A stretch of DNA of 17,126 bases from an uncultured Bacilli bacterium (GCA_944336815.1 CALVLG010000010.1:1-17126); one strand, 5' to 3'; shown: positions 1 through 7,787, counted from the stretch's first letter. A program made the numbers and translations. Notes: generated from the sequence alone by a model not told the origin.

Positions 1-1115
1 CGTACTTTAGTAATACTATTTGGCGCTAAAGTCATAAATTCTTGACGAGCAAAGCCAGGTACGTTTTTCATTGTATCTGTAAAATAAGGATATTCTACTA
101 ATTTGTAAGTTGATCTATCTTTAGCTGCATAGTAAGTATCATAATCAACAGTGTTATTTGTATATTTATTATAATCAGCACCGTCATAGATATTGACATT
201 ATCATCAACTTCAATATCATTACTAATTGCGTAAGTATGACTGTATGTACCTTCGGCAATAGCAGTACAATTAGTTGTTTCTGGAGCAGCTCGATCAGTA
301 TAAGAATCTGGGTCATTTACATCTTCACCAGTTCTGGCATCACAAGTTGTGTTATACCAATTAATGGCATTTTGAACGTGTTTAGTATCATTTGGTTCCC
401 AAATAGATGCTTCACGGCAAATACCAGTTACGGAACCACCATCAGTACAAGTAATACCTGTAATTGTATCAACATCTTTAGTTGTAGCAACAACACGGCC
501 AATTTGGGCAAAAGCAACACGGATTGAGTTTTCAATACCAGTTTTTTCAGCACCTGTACCAGCATCAGCTACTTTAACACTTGAATTTGTTGTTAAGTAA
601 ATACCTTCTTCATTTAAAGGGTTATTTTCAGCATAGTATGCATCACCAGAAAGGTTTTTGATAAATAAGTCAAAAGCTACATAGCCATCACCTTCAATAT
701 ATTCATGAGAAGTTACATTTTGGTTGGTATAGTTATTTACTCTTTCAGCAAGTAAACGATAACCACCAGTTGTAGCTGTTAAACTACCTTTAGCATACAA
801 TTTCATTCTTGATGATGTTTTATCCATGTCACCAACACTACTCATTGGTACAAGTTCAACATCTTCTAATTTGTTTTCGTTATTTGCGTATTGATCAGCA
901 TTTGCTACATCAAGGTTATATGTCCAAGATTTTCCATCCATAGATAAATATAAGCCTTCTGTTGATGCAACGTTAATATCAAAACTTGAAACATTAACAG
1001 TTCGCATACCAATGAACCATGCATAGGTTGAGGCAGCAAGAACCATTATTGATAGTAGGCAAAGAATCGCTAAGTTGCGAATTCTTTTGCCATGTTTTTC
1101 GTTATATTTTTCCAT
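1..1115 (-). CDS. Exported TasA-like protein with SipW-type signal region, 3' end cut off by the window
   Basis: This reading frame is open to the left edge, so only the first 371 residues are present. Residues 1-12 are charged, 13-29 are hydrophobic, and STYAWF follows at 29-34. That pattern is typical of SipW-dependent-type signal regions of TasA/camelysin-like exported proteins in Bacillota. It is a close paralogue of the next gene upstream: both share STYAWFIGMRTVNVSSF and YVAFDLFIKNLSGDAYY, and the visible end (APNSITKV) aligns with the paralogue just before its WIEG motif. The ATG is chosen because a Shine-Dalgarno sequence (AAGGATGG) precedes it; this sequence overlaps the stop codon of the upstream gene, which suggests translational coupling. 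A role as a surface fibre or matrix subunit is inferred from the family, not shown. Confidence 0.8.
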   Translation of the reverse strand, partial: MEKYNEKHGKRIRNLAILCLLSIMVLAASTYAWFIGMRTVNVSSFDINVASTEGLYLSMDGKSWTYNLDVANADQYANNENKLEDVELVPMSSVGDMDKTSSRMKLYAKGSLTATTGGYRLLAERVNNYTNQNVTSHEYIEGDGYVAFDLFIKNLSGDAYYAENNPLNEEGIYLTTNSSVKVADAGTGAEKTGIENSIRVAFAQIGRVVATTKDVDTITGITCTDGGSVTGICREASIWEPNDTKHVQNAINWYNTTCDARTGEDVNDPDSYTDRAAPETTNCTAIAEGTYSHTYAISNDIEVDDNVNIYDGADYNKYTNNTVDYDTYYAAKDRSTYKLVEYPYFTDTMKNVPGFARQEFMTLAPNSITKV

Positions 1116-1127
1116 ACATTACCATCC

Positions 1128-2570
1128 TTATACTTCACTAAATGACCATGCACCATCTGGTTCTTCGCCTTTAGTTGCTAATTTTGTTACGTCGCCATCT
1201 TTGAATGAGAATTCTGTAATCCATTTTGGAACATTGAAGTTACCATCAGCATAAGTGATATAATCATCAGAAATAGTTGTTACATCACCAGTTGCAGCGT
1301 AAGCTACAGCTGTCATGTGATTTTGAACGTCTTCTGGTAAACCAGTTTCATCAGCACCGTCATAGTTAATGTCTTCACCATAGAATCTTTCTTTAGTGAA
1401 ACCAAAATTAACAGAAATTTGACGACCTAATTGAGCAAAGTCATAGTTATCAATATCTTGTCCTTCAATCCAAATATATACACGTACTTTAGTAATACTA
1501 TTTGGCGCTAAATACATAAAGTATGGACGAGCTGTTCCTTTTAAGTTCTTTTCAGAATCAGTAAAGGTATCTACACCATATAATTTGTTTGGCGCAGTTT
1601 TACCAGCACCTTCTACGTCTGCAGCTTCAGCAATCGTATCTGTGTATGTATTATATTCAGCTCCATCATAGTTATCTACACTACTAGTTGCGTCAATTAC
1701 ACCGGCAACAGCATAAGTAGGATAAGCAGCACCATTTTCAACTGTTCCACAAGCACCGGCTGTATAAGCACCTTCAGCTGTTAAATCAGCACCTTCTCTT
1801 ACTTTACAAGCAGTGTTATACCAATTAATAGCATTATCAACATGGGCTTTATCATTAGGTTCCCAAATTGTTGCATCACGGCTTTTACAAATACCTTTTA
1901 CAGCACCAGCGTCTGTACATGTAATACCAGTAATTGTTGTTTCTACAGTTGTTTCGGCACTTACACGACCGATTTGGGCAAAAGCAACCCGAACTGAGTT
2001 TTCAATACCTGTATTTTCAACACCAGCATCTGATACTGTTACTTTTGAATCTGGTGTTAAATAAATTGCTTCTTCATTTAGAATGTTTACGGTGTCATAA
2101 TAAGCATCCCCTGAAAGGTTTTTGATGAATAAGTCAAAGGCAACATATCCTTTTCCTTCATTAGCTTCAGTATTATTTACTTGGCTAGCCATCAAACGAT
2201 AACCACCATCAGAAGCTGTAAAACTTCCTTTTTGGTAAAGAATTAATCTTGAAGCATCACTATTAATTTTACCAATACTACTCATTGGGATTAAGCCATC
2301 TTCACCACCCCAACTATTTGTGTTACCAGCGTATGCGCCAGTGTTAAAGTTTTCACCATTAATAGTTAAAGTTTCAACCCAGTCTTTACCATTAATAGAT
2401 AAAGATAAACTTTCAGTTGTCGCGATGCCAACTTCAAAACTTGAAACATTAACTGTTCGCATACCAATAAACCATGCATAAGTAGAAACACCTAAAATAA
2501 AGGTACAAACTACTACTGCAAAGATAAGCATTTTGAGTCTTCTGTCATGCTTTTTGTTTTGTTTTTTCAT
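1128..2570 (-). CDS. Exported TasA-like protein with SipW-type signal region
   Basis: This is a complete 480-residue protein. A short basic N-terminus is followed by a hydrophobic helix at about 14-28 and STYAWF at 29-34, the pattern of SipW-type signal regions. The rest is acidic, rich in Asn, Thr and Gly, and predicted to lie outside the cell. A few cysteines may pair. A C-terminal motif IWIEGQD around residue 367 is shared in kind with the VWIEGSD motif of the gene upstream, suggesting that all three genes of the cluster have related beta-rich domains. The start has an AGAGGT ribosome site about 7 bases upstream. It lies 18 bp after the preceding gene and 12 bp before its own paralogue, so the three are probably co-transcribed. 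No SipW-type signal peptidase is visible in the window. The exact function is unknown. Confidence 0.8.
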   Translation of the reverse strand: MKKQNKKHDRRLKMLIFAVVVCTFILGVSTYAWFIGMRTVNVSSFEVGIATTESLSLSINGKDWVETLTINGENFNTGAYAGNTNSWGGEDGLIPMSSIGKINSDASRLILYQKGSFTASDGGYRLMASQVNNTEANEGKGYVAFDLFIKNLSGDAYYDTVNILNEEAIYLTPDSKVTVSDAGVENTGIENSVRVAFAQIGRVSAETTVETTITGITCTDAGAVKGICKSRDATIWEPNDKAHVDNAINWYNTACKVREGADLTAEGAYTAGACGTVENGAAYPTYAVAGVIDATSSVDNYDGAEYNTYTDTIAEAADVEGAGKTAPNKLYGVDTFTDSEKNLKGTARPYFMYLAPNSITKVRVYIWIEGQDIDNYDFAQLGRQISVNFGFTKERFYGEDINYDGADETGLPEDVQNHMTAVAYAATGDVTTISDDYITYADGNFNVPKWITEFSFKDGDVTKLATKGEEPDGAWSFSEV

Positions 2571-2588
2571 TTCTTACCTCTTTCCTTC

Positions 2589-3296
2589 CTAACTCACTTG
2601 ATTTTCTTCGATATACTCTGAGTTGAATCGCATCCGCACGCGAAATTCGCCGCCTAGAATATCGTCTGTACACTCGGCGTCGCTGCCTTCAATCCAGACA
2701 ACTAAAGTGTACTTATCAATACTCTCCGGCCAAAAATCTTCAATATGTACTCTACCAGCTAAAGTGTCCGTGATAAATGGTGTCGTATCTCTTTCAGCTC
2801 CACCGGTTGCTCTTGCTTTGGCAAAGGTTACATATTCGTCGTTACGATACACTCGTATTCGAACGGCGTCTTCAACGCCTCTTGTTGCACCTTCGATGTA
2901 AACTTCATACCAATAATCACGAATTTCTTCGCCGATGTTTTCCACATAGAAAGTATAAGCTAGATAGCTTTTGCCATTATGGCTTCCACCGCCACTAGCG
3001 GTGATGTCTTCCGGAAGCCAGTAGCCAGAGATGTTATCAAAGTTGCCCGGCTCTTCCGCATAAAGCTCTCTACGATATGCTTTGTCATCTGGATTGTCAT
3101 ACATAATGAGTCCGCGATCAAAGGACATGTTTTCATCTAAGGTGATACTAAAATTTCCTTGATTATAAACAATACCTACCACCATGTAAAATAGGAGTAA
3201 TAATAGTAAAAAAAGAATAATCAAAATTAAAAAGATTTTGCGCAACCGCTTTTCGCGAAGTACTTTTTTAGAAGTCAATTTAATTTTGTCTTGCAT
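2589..3296 (-). CDS. Membrane-anchored protein distantly related to the downstream TasA-like proteins
   Basis: This 235-residue protein has a basic N-terminus (1-20), one long hydrophobic segment (about 20-43) and a predicted extracellular domain. It lacks the STYAWF signal seen in the two downstream genes, so the hydrophobic segment probably stays as a membrane anchor. Two stretches resemble the downstream proteins: YLAYTFYVENIG (110-121) corresponds to their YVAFDLFIKNLSG, and VVWIEGSDAEC (198-208) to their IWIEGQD motif. The gene is first in the transcription unit. Its start is supported by AGAAGGG upstream. Its base composition is unusual: sampled 60-base lines are about 53% GC, compared with about 28% in a sampled line of the next gene. 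It could be a basal or anchoring subunit for the exported paralogues, but that is inference. Confidence 0.72.
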   Translation of the reverse strand: MQDKIKLTSKKVLREKRLRKIFLILIILFLLLLLLFYMVVGIVYNQGNFSITLDENMSFDRGLIMYDNPDDKAYRRELYAEEPGNFDNISGYWLPEDITASGGGSHNGKSYLAYTFYVENIGEEIRDYWYEVYIEGATRGVEDAVRIRVYRNDEYVTFAKARATGGAERDTTPFITDTLAGRVHIEDFWPESIDKYTLVVWIEGSDAECTDDILGGEFRVRMRFNSEYIEENQVS

Positions 3297-3370
3297 ACTC
3301 TTTTTCCCTTCTTACCCTACCCAACATAATAACATACGTCGCCCTCGGATATTCTTTACAATACAATAAC

Positions 3371-3399
3371 ATTGTAAAATAATGTGCCTTAAAAGTCAA
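3371..3399 (-). promoter_or_regulatory. Sigma-A type promoter of the TasA-like cluster
   Basis: On the minus strand, TTGACT (3399-3394) and TACAAT (3376-3371) are separated by exactly 17 bases. Transcription would start near 3364, giving a leader of about 68 bases before the first gene at 3296. No other promoter of this quality is seen in the cluster. Confidence 0.75.
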
Positions 3400-3497
3400 C
3401 GAATAAAGGCGAATTTTGGCGAATATTTTGTGCCGCATTTTTAAAACTAAATGGCTTTGTTGGTTATAAATAAAGACTTTGTTAAAGGTTTTTAAAA

Positions 3498-3532
3498 TAA
3501 AAAAAATAATGAACATATTTATTCATTATTTT
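3498..3532 (-). terminator. Intrinsic terminator of the ABC transporter operon
   Basis: On the minus strand the stop codon of the permease-binding protein gene lies in a perfect inverted repeat, AATAATGAA (3530-3522) and TTCATTATT (3513-3505). The loop is 8 bases and the repeat can be extended by two A-T pairs. A run of T follows directly. The stem is AT-rich but otherwise standard. Confidence 0.8.
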
Positions 3533-5094
3533 GTAGTTATTAAATAATTGGCTGTTAAAAATTCGTGGGCTACTTCTGCCGGTTTTTTTCTTTCTTCATC
3601 TACTTGATAATTTAAAGAACGCATAACATCGTCATTTAAAACAGTACTTAATTTTTCTAATAAGGGAATAACTTCAGGATATTTTTCTAAAAGTTCATCA
3701 TTTACAAGCGGAATGGCTTGGTATGGCAAGAAGAAAGATTTATCATCTTCTAAAACAACTAAATCATATTTTTTTAACAAGCCATCAGTTGAATAGGCAT
3801 CTATTACATCACTTTCGCCATTTATTAAAGCTAAATACCTAGGCGCACCATCGATTGGAATTACTTCTTTAAAATTTATAGGATATGCTTTTTGAAGGCC
3901 CAACCAACAATCATTACGTTCCATAAAGGTTAGAGTTGGTGAAAAAGTTAAATTGCTAGCAACGACACTTAAATCACTGATAGTTTTTAAATTATATCTT
4001 TCTGCGGTTTCTTTTTTGACTGCTAGAGTATAAGTATTATTAAAGTTTAAATCACTTAAGATATTTACATTATATTGTTCTTTCATTTCTTTTTTGGATA
4101 TTTCATAAACTTCTGAAACATTGGAATTTGGTTCATGTTTTAAAACGCTACCATATATTGTGCCGGTATAGTCAATATACATATCAATTTCATTTCTTTG
4201 TAAAGCTGATAAAACAATGGAAGAAGAACCAAGTGACAACTTTTGGTTAACAACAATGTCAGTATTTTCTTCAATAAGATCATTAATCATATAGGAAAGA
4301 ATTTCTTGTTCGGTAAAGTCCATACTACCGATGGTAATTTCTTTGGCAGCTTCTTTATGCGTAAATAAGGGATAAATAAATAATAAGACAATCAATAGAA
4401 TAGCAAAAAATAAAATTGTTTTTTGAAAACTAGGACTTTTAAAGAAAGATGTTTTTTCTTTGCGACGACTATATTTAGGGGTAACTAAATTTTCAACAAT
4501 ACCAAGTAAGTAATCAATAAATAAAGCTAGCAAACAAGCAGGAATGGCTCCGGCTAATATTTGAGCATTGTTGATAGAACGAATACCCGCATATACTAAG
4601 TATCCTAAACCACCAGCTCCGCAGAATGCTGCGAGAGTCATTAAACCAACAGCACTTACAGCTGAAATTCTAACGCCACCCATAATTACTGGTAAAGCAA
4701 GGGGAATTTGAATTTTAGTTAATATTTGCCATTTAGTTAAGCCGATGCCGGTAGCAGCTTCTAATGTTTCTTTGTTGATACTTTGAATACCAATATATGT
4801 GTTTTTGATAATTGGTAAAAGGGAATATAAAACAACCATAACAATAGCTGGCTTGGTACCGATTCCTAAAAAAGGGATCATGAAACCTAGTAAAGCCATG
4901 GAGGGAATTGCTTGCATGACGTTTGCTAAAGCTAAAACAGGCTTACCTAGTTTTTTGACATAACTAATAAAAATACCTAAAGGAACCCCAATTACAATAG
5001 CAACAGCAACAGCTAAAAAAGTTAGTTCGATATGTTCCATTAATAACGATATAATTTGGCTAAGATTATCACTAAAGTATGTTAGATAACTCAT
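3526..5094 (-). CDS. ABC importer permease fused to substrate-binding domain (OpuC/EgtU type)
   Basis: This 522-residue protein fuses two functions usually split between OpuCB and OpuCC. Residues 1-205 form a permease with about six membrane helices and the EAA loop at 112-140 (EAATGIGLTKWQIL), which docks with the ATPase. A further hydrophobic helix at about 225-244 leads to an extracellular substrate-binding domain (250-522) with typical family motifs YIDYTGT (306-312) and DAYSTDG (432-438). The fusion arrangement is known for glycine betaine/choline/carnitine importers and for the ergothioneine importer EgtU, so the substrate could be a quaternary ammonium osmolyte or ergothioneine. The sequence alone does not decide. 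The start overlaps the ATPase stop by one base (TAATG), which indicates translational coupling. Confidence 0.9.
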   Translation of the reverse strand: MSYLTYFSDNLSQIISLLMEHIELTFLAVAVAIVIGVPLGIFISYVKKLGKPVLALANVMQAIPSMALLGFMIPFLGIGTKPAIVMVVLYSLLPIIKNTYIGIQSINKETLEAATGIGLTKWQILTKIQIPLALPVIMGGVRISAVSAVGLMTLAAFCGAGGLGYLVYAGIRSINNAQILAGAIPACLLALFIDYLLGIVENLVTPKYSRRKEKTSFFKSPSFQKTILFFAILLIVLLFIYPLFTHKEAAKEITIGSMDFTEQEILSYMINDLIEENTDIVVNQKLSLGSSSIVLSALQRNEIDMYIDYTGTIYGSVLKHEPNSNVSEVYEISKKEMKEQYNVNILSDLNFNNTYTLAVKKETAERYNLKTISDLSVVASNLTFSPTLTFMERNDCWLGLQKAYPINFKEVIPIDGAPRYLALINGESDVIDAYSTDGLLKKYDLVVLEDDKSFFLPYQAIPLVNDELLEKYPEVIPLLEKLSTVLNDDVMRSLNYQVDEERKKPAEVAHEFLTANYLITTK

Positions 5095-6218
5095 TATTCT
5101 TCATCCTCCTTTAAAAATTGTTGACTCATGTAAGTTAAAAGCGTACTTCTAGTTATGAGGCCTTTTAAATGGCCGTTTTTATCGACAACAGGAAGAGTTG
5201 TAATACGGTGCTCATCAATCAAGCTTAGTAAATCAACGATTGAGTCATTAGGATGGGTAACAACAAAATCTTTTTCCATATAATCTTTGGCCGTTTTATT
5301 TTTCGTAGGAAGTCCTTTTAGGGTGGAAGCAAATAAAATTCCTTTTAAAACGTTGTCTTTATTGACAACCATTAAGGTATCTACTTTAGCCATCCGCATT
5401 TTGTTTAAACAGTAAAACATTGAGTATTCTAAGTTGGCCGTGATAGGATGTTCAATCATAATGTCTTTTACTTTGATAAGTTCAGGGGATGTCCATATTT
5501 TTTTTGGACCAACAAAACTTTTAACAAAATCATTTATAGGATTTTTTAAAATCATTTCAGGAGTATCATATTGAATTACTTCCCCTTCATTAATAATGGC
5601 AATTTTATCTGCGATTTTGATCGCTTCATCCATATCATGAGTGACAAAGATAATTGTTTTTTTATATTGGCTTTGAATTTGGATCAATTCATCTTGTAAA
5701 GAACTTCTGGTTACAGGATCTAAGGCACTAAAGGGTTCGTCCATTAAAATAATATCCGGATTGGTAGCAAAAGCTCTGGCAATACCTACTCTTTGCTGTT
5801 GACCACCCGATAGTTCGCCTGGATAACGGTCTAGATATTCATCCGGATTTAAGTCAACCATGTTCATAAGTTCTAACGTTTTGGCGGTTATTTTTTCAGG
5901 CTTAATTTTTAAAAGTTTAGGAATTATTTCAATATTTTCTTTAATCGTCATATGAGGAAAAAGTCCGGTCTGTTGAATAACATAGCCAATGCTTCTTCGA
6001 AGTTTAATGGGATTTTGTTTTAAAATATTTTTATTATTAATTGTAATTGTCCCTGATGTTGGCTCGATTAAACGATTAATCATTTTTAAAATGGTTGTTT
6101 TACCACAGCCACTTTCACCAATTAAACAAGTAATCGTATTGTTTTCAAATTCTAAATTTATATTTTTTAAGACTTTTTTACTACCAAAAGATTTAGAAAC
6201 GTCTTTAAAGCGAATCAT
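5094..6218 (-). CDS. ABC importer ATP-binding protein with CBS domains (OpuCA-like)
   Basis: This 374-residue ATPase energises the permease encoded directly downstream. It carries the Walker A motif GESGCGKTT (34-42), the signature LSGGQ (136-140), the Walker B motif IILMDE (156-161) and the switch histidine H194. The C-terminal part (about 250-365) holds two CBS repeats, as in OpuCA/ProV-type osmolyte importers, where CBS domains sense ionic strength or nucleotides such as c-di-AMP. A protein of this length with both CBS repeats supports the OpuC-type assignment. The ATG is preceded by AGGTG. The operon promoter lies immediately upstream, and an IS110 element is inserted 28 bp upstream of the start codon, inside that promoter. 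Confidence 0.92.
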   Translation of the reverse strand: MIRFKDVSKSFGSKKVLKNINLEFENNTITCLIGESGCGKTTILKMINRLIEPTSGTITINNKNILKQNPIKLRRSIGYVIQQTGLFPHMTIKENIEIIPKLLKIKPEKITAKTLELMNMVDLNPDEYLDRYPGELSGGQQQRVGIARAFATNPDIILMDEPFSALDPVTRSSLQDELIQIQSQYKKTIIFVTHDMDEAIKIADKIAIINEGEVIQYDTPEMILKNPINDFVKSFVGPKKIWTSPELIKVKDIMIEHPITANLEYSMFYCLNKMRMAKVDTLMVVNKDNVLKGILFASTLKGLPTKNKTAKDYMEKDFVVTHPNDSIVDLLSLIDEHRITTLPVVDKNGHLKGLITRSTLLTYMSQQFLKEDEE

Positions 6219-6238
6219 TTAATCACCTACTCTTAAAA

Positions 6239-6267
6239 AGTATACCATGTATAATTCAAGATGTAAA
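6239..6267 (-). promoter_or_regulatory. Hybrid promoter of the ABC transporter operon: chromosomal -10, IS-derived -35
   Basis: On the minus strand, TTTACA (6267-6262) and TATACT (6244-6239) are separated by 17 bases, and TGG precedes the -10 to form an extended -10. The IS110 left boundary falls at 6246-6247. The -10 is therefore chromosomal and the -35 lies inside the mobile element. Reconstructing the empty site leaves the extended -10 but only CCAAAA at the -35 position. Transcription would begin near 6232, giving a very short leader. Confidence 0.72.
6250..6255 (+). promoter_or_regulatory. Left-end -10 box (TATAAT) of the circular-junction promoter
   Basis: A perfect TATAAT lies 2 bp inside the left end. 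In the integrated form there is no -35 at the right distance (CTACTC at 6227-6232). When the ends are joined around one CA core, TTGTAA at 7853-7858 comes to lie exactly 17 bases upstream. This is the arrangement known for IS110 elements such as IS621, whose excised circle assembles the promoter for bridge RNA and recombinase. Confidence 0.75.
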
Positions 6268-6302
6268 TTAATGAGAGAAATCTCTTTGATTTATGATAGA
6301 AT

Positions 6303-6338
6303 ATTTTTTATTCTTTCTTATAAGAAAGAATAAAAAAT
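6303..6338. repeat. Perfect 36-bp palindrome in the element's left end
   Basis: Eighteen bases on each side of the 6320/6321 junction are exact complements; the core is CTTTCTTATAAGAAAG. It lies between the junction promoter and the bridge RNA. In RNA it would form a stem of about 16 bp with a minimal loop. The T-run is on the 5' side of the stem in both orientations, so it does not look like a standard terminator. It may be a 5' stabilising or processing hairpin of the guide RNA, or a relic of the target. Confidence 0.85.
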
Positions 6339-6340
6339 TT

Positions 6341-6495
6341 GCGTTTGAGTTTGGGCAGAGTATACCAGGGGTCTATGAATCCATATTTGTGACTGCCCGT
6401 CTCTTATCTTATTATTAATCTAGTCTTAGAAAGTGGGGTCTTGTATCCATATAACCAGCATGATGAGATAATTATAAGCTCTAAGGGTCAAACAA
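6341..6495 (+). ncRNA. IS110 bridge RNA (bispecific guide RNA) with target and donor loops
   Basis: A closing stem, GTTTGA (6343-6348) with TCAAAC (6488-6493), encloses two stem-loops. The target loop is closed by GGGCAG (6353-6358) and CTGCCC (6393-6398). Its 5' side AGTATACCA (6359-6367) is identical to the left flank plus core (6239-6247). Its 3' side TATTTGTG (6384-6391) can pair with core plus right flank CATAAATA (7872-7879), with one G-T wobble. The donor loop is closed by CTTAGA (6425-6430) and TCTAAG (6480-6485). Its 5' side CTTAGAAAGT (6425-6434) is identical to the right end (7862-7871), and AATTATA (6470-6476) pairs with TATAATT in the left end (6250-6256). Both loops carry a similar distal hairpin, GGGGTCT then ATCC. 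Bridge RNAs bring target and donor DNA together for the IS110 recombinase. The exact 5' and 3' ends are uncertain. Confidence 0.85.
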
Positions 6496-6511
6496 AGAAA
6501 GGAAGTATTGT

Positions 6512-7714
6512 ATGAAGTATGTTTTAGTACTTGATGTTGCCAAAGGTAAAAGTATGTACATGTTATCTTCGAATGTTGGTGAAGTTTTATTAGAACCAAT
6601 AGAACACACTCATAATAAGTCTAATTTCGAATTAATAGATTCTAATATTACAAAATTAAATATCAAAGATAACTTAACTGTCGTTATGGAAGCAACTAGT
6701 ATTTATCACAAAGCACCAGAAAGATTTTTCAAAGAAAATAATTATCATGTTATTGTCTTTAATCCTCTTATTGGCAAAGAAATTACTAATACTATCAGAA
6801 AAACTAAAACTGATAAGCAGGATTGCATTAAATTAACTAATTTATTTTGGAAAGGTAGTATTCCAGATAGAAATTATACTGAAGATGAAATTTATACCAA
6901 TCTAAATGAATTATCTAGACAATATCATCATTTAGATGAGGGGCTAACTAGACATAAAAATCGTTATAAAGAATTATTACATTTATGCTTTCCAGAATAT
7001 GAACTATGCTTTAAAAATGGAAGTATATATGAAATAACCGCTTTAAACTTTATAAAAGAATTCCCTCATGCTTATATTATTAAAAATAAACGTGTTGATG
7101 CACTCGCTTATAATATGGCTAATACTAATAATAGACATCTTAATTATTACAAAAGAAAAGCTAATACTATTAAAGAATATGCACAAAACTCTTATCCTGG
7201 AGTTAATGAAAATTCTAAAGATGTTGATAACCTAAAACAATTAGTAGAAATAATTATTGAGTTAACTAAGCAAATAGAGAATATTAAAAGTCAAATGATT
7301 GAACTTGCTAAACAAACTAAAAACTTTAATAATATTGTATCTATATTTGGTATTGGAGATTTATCTGCAGCATTAATTATTGCCGAATTAAAAGATATTA
7401 CTCGTTTTAATAATGTTAAGCAAATCAACGCAAGTTGTGGATTAGATCCTACAATAGTCCAATCTGGAAAAAGTATAAACTATCATGGACCTATTTCTAA
7501 ACGTGGAAATAGATATGCTAGAAAAATATTATTTAATTGCAGTAGAAACATTGTAACTATATCAGCTAAATGTGATAAAGAAAATCCAATTTATGTTTAT
7601 TATCAAAAGAAAAAACAGGAAGGTAAACATTACTATGCTTGTTTAACTGCCTGTTCCACTAAATTAATTAGAATTATTTATGCGTTGTGCATAAATAACT
7701 CAACCCAAAATTAG
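6512..7714 (+). CDS. IS110-family DEDD recombinase (transposase)
   Basis: This 400-residue protein has the two domains of IS110 recombinases. The N-terminal RuvC-like DEDD domain shows D8 (VLDVAKGK), E60 (VMEATS), D101 and D104 (KTDKQD). The C-terminal Transposase_20 region (about 271-345) contains FNNIVSIFGIGDLSAA and VQSGKS...GPISKRGN; the serine in QSG (S318) is the candidate nucleophile. A helical, coiled-coil-like segment (about 235-270) links the two. The ATG follows GAAAGGAAG, a good ribosome site. The gene lies directly after the bridge RNA, so one transcript from the circular junction could supply both guide and protein. Length is at the upper end of the usual range for the family, and no frameshift is seen. 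It is expected to catalyse RNA-guided recombination at a CA core. Confidence 0.95.
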   Translation: MKYVLVLDVAKGKSMYMLSSNVGEVLLEPIEHTHNKSNFELIDSNITKLNIKDNLTVVMEATSIYHKAPERFFKENNYHVIVFNPLIGKEITNTIRKTKTDKQDCIKLTNLFWKGSIPDRNYTEDEIYTNLNELSRQYHHLDEGLTRHKNRYKELLHLCFPEYELCFKNGSIYEITALNFIKEFPHAYIIKNKRVDALAYNMANTNNRHLNYYKRKANTIKEYAQNSYPGVNENSKDVDNLKQLVEIIIELTKQIENIKSQMIELAKQTKNFNNIVSIFGIGDLSAALIIAELKDITRFNNVKQINASCGLDPTIVQSGKSINYHGPISKRGNRYARKILFNCSRNIVTISAKCDKENPIYVYYQKKKQEGKHYYACLTACSTKLIRIIYALCINNSTQN

Positions 7715-7747
7715 TTTAGCATTTTATTTAAAATATATCAACTTTTT

Positions 7748-7787
7748 AACACCAAATTTTAAAAAAAATAATCACTTTTGGTGTTTT
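7748..7787 (+). terminator. Hairpin after the recombinase gene, possible weak terminator
   Basis: AACACCAAA (7748-7756) and TTTGGTGTT (7777-7785) form a 9-bp perfect stem with a 20-base loop, followed by only two more T. It lies 33 bp after the recombinase stop, inside the element's right end. It could end the recombinase transcript or be a structural part of the right end. Confidence 0.4.

Noticed and set aside
1..1115. A pseudogene or frameshifted copy of the neighbouring paralogue
   Set aside because: The frame is open throughout from the ATG to the window edge and aligns with the paralogue along its length; it is only cut by the window.
3280..3516. Minus-strand open frame of 78 codons upstream of the TasA-like cluster
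   Set aside because: It spans the promoter, the leader and the ribosome site of the next gene, has no ribosome site of its own and encodes no recognisable pattern.
6219..6238. A riboswitch before the ABC transporter
   Set aside because: The promoter lies so close to the start codon that the leader is only about 14 bases.
6303..6338. Reading the 36-bp palindrome as the terminator of a neighbouring gene
   Set aside because: No gene ends there on either strand and no U-run follows the stem.
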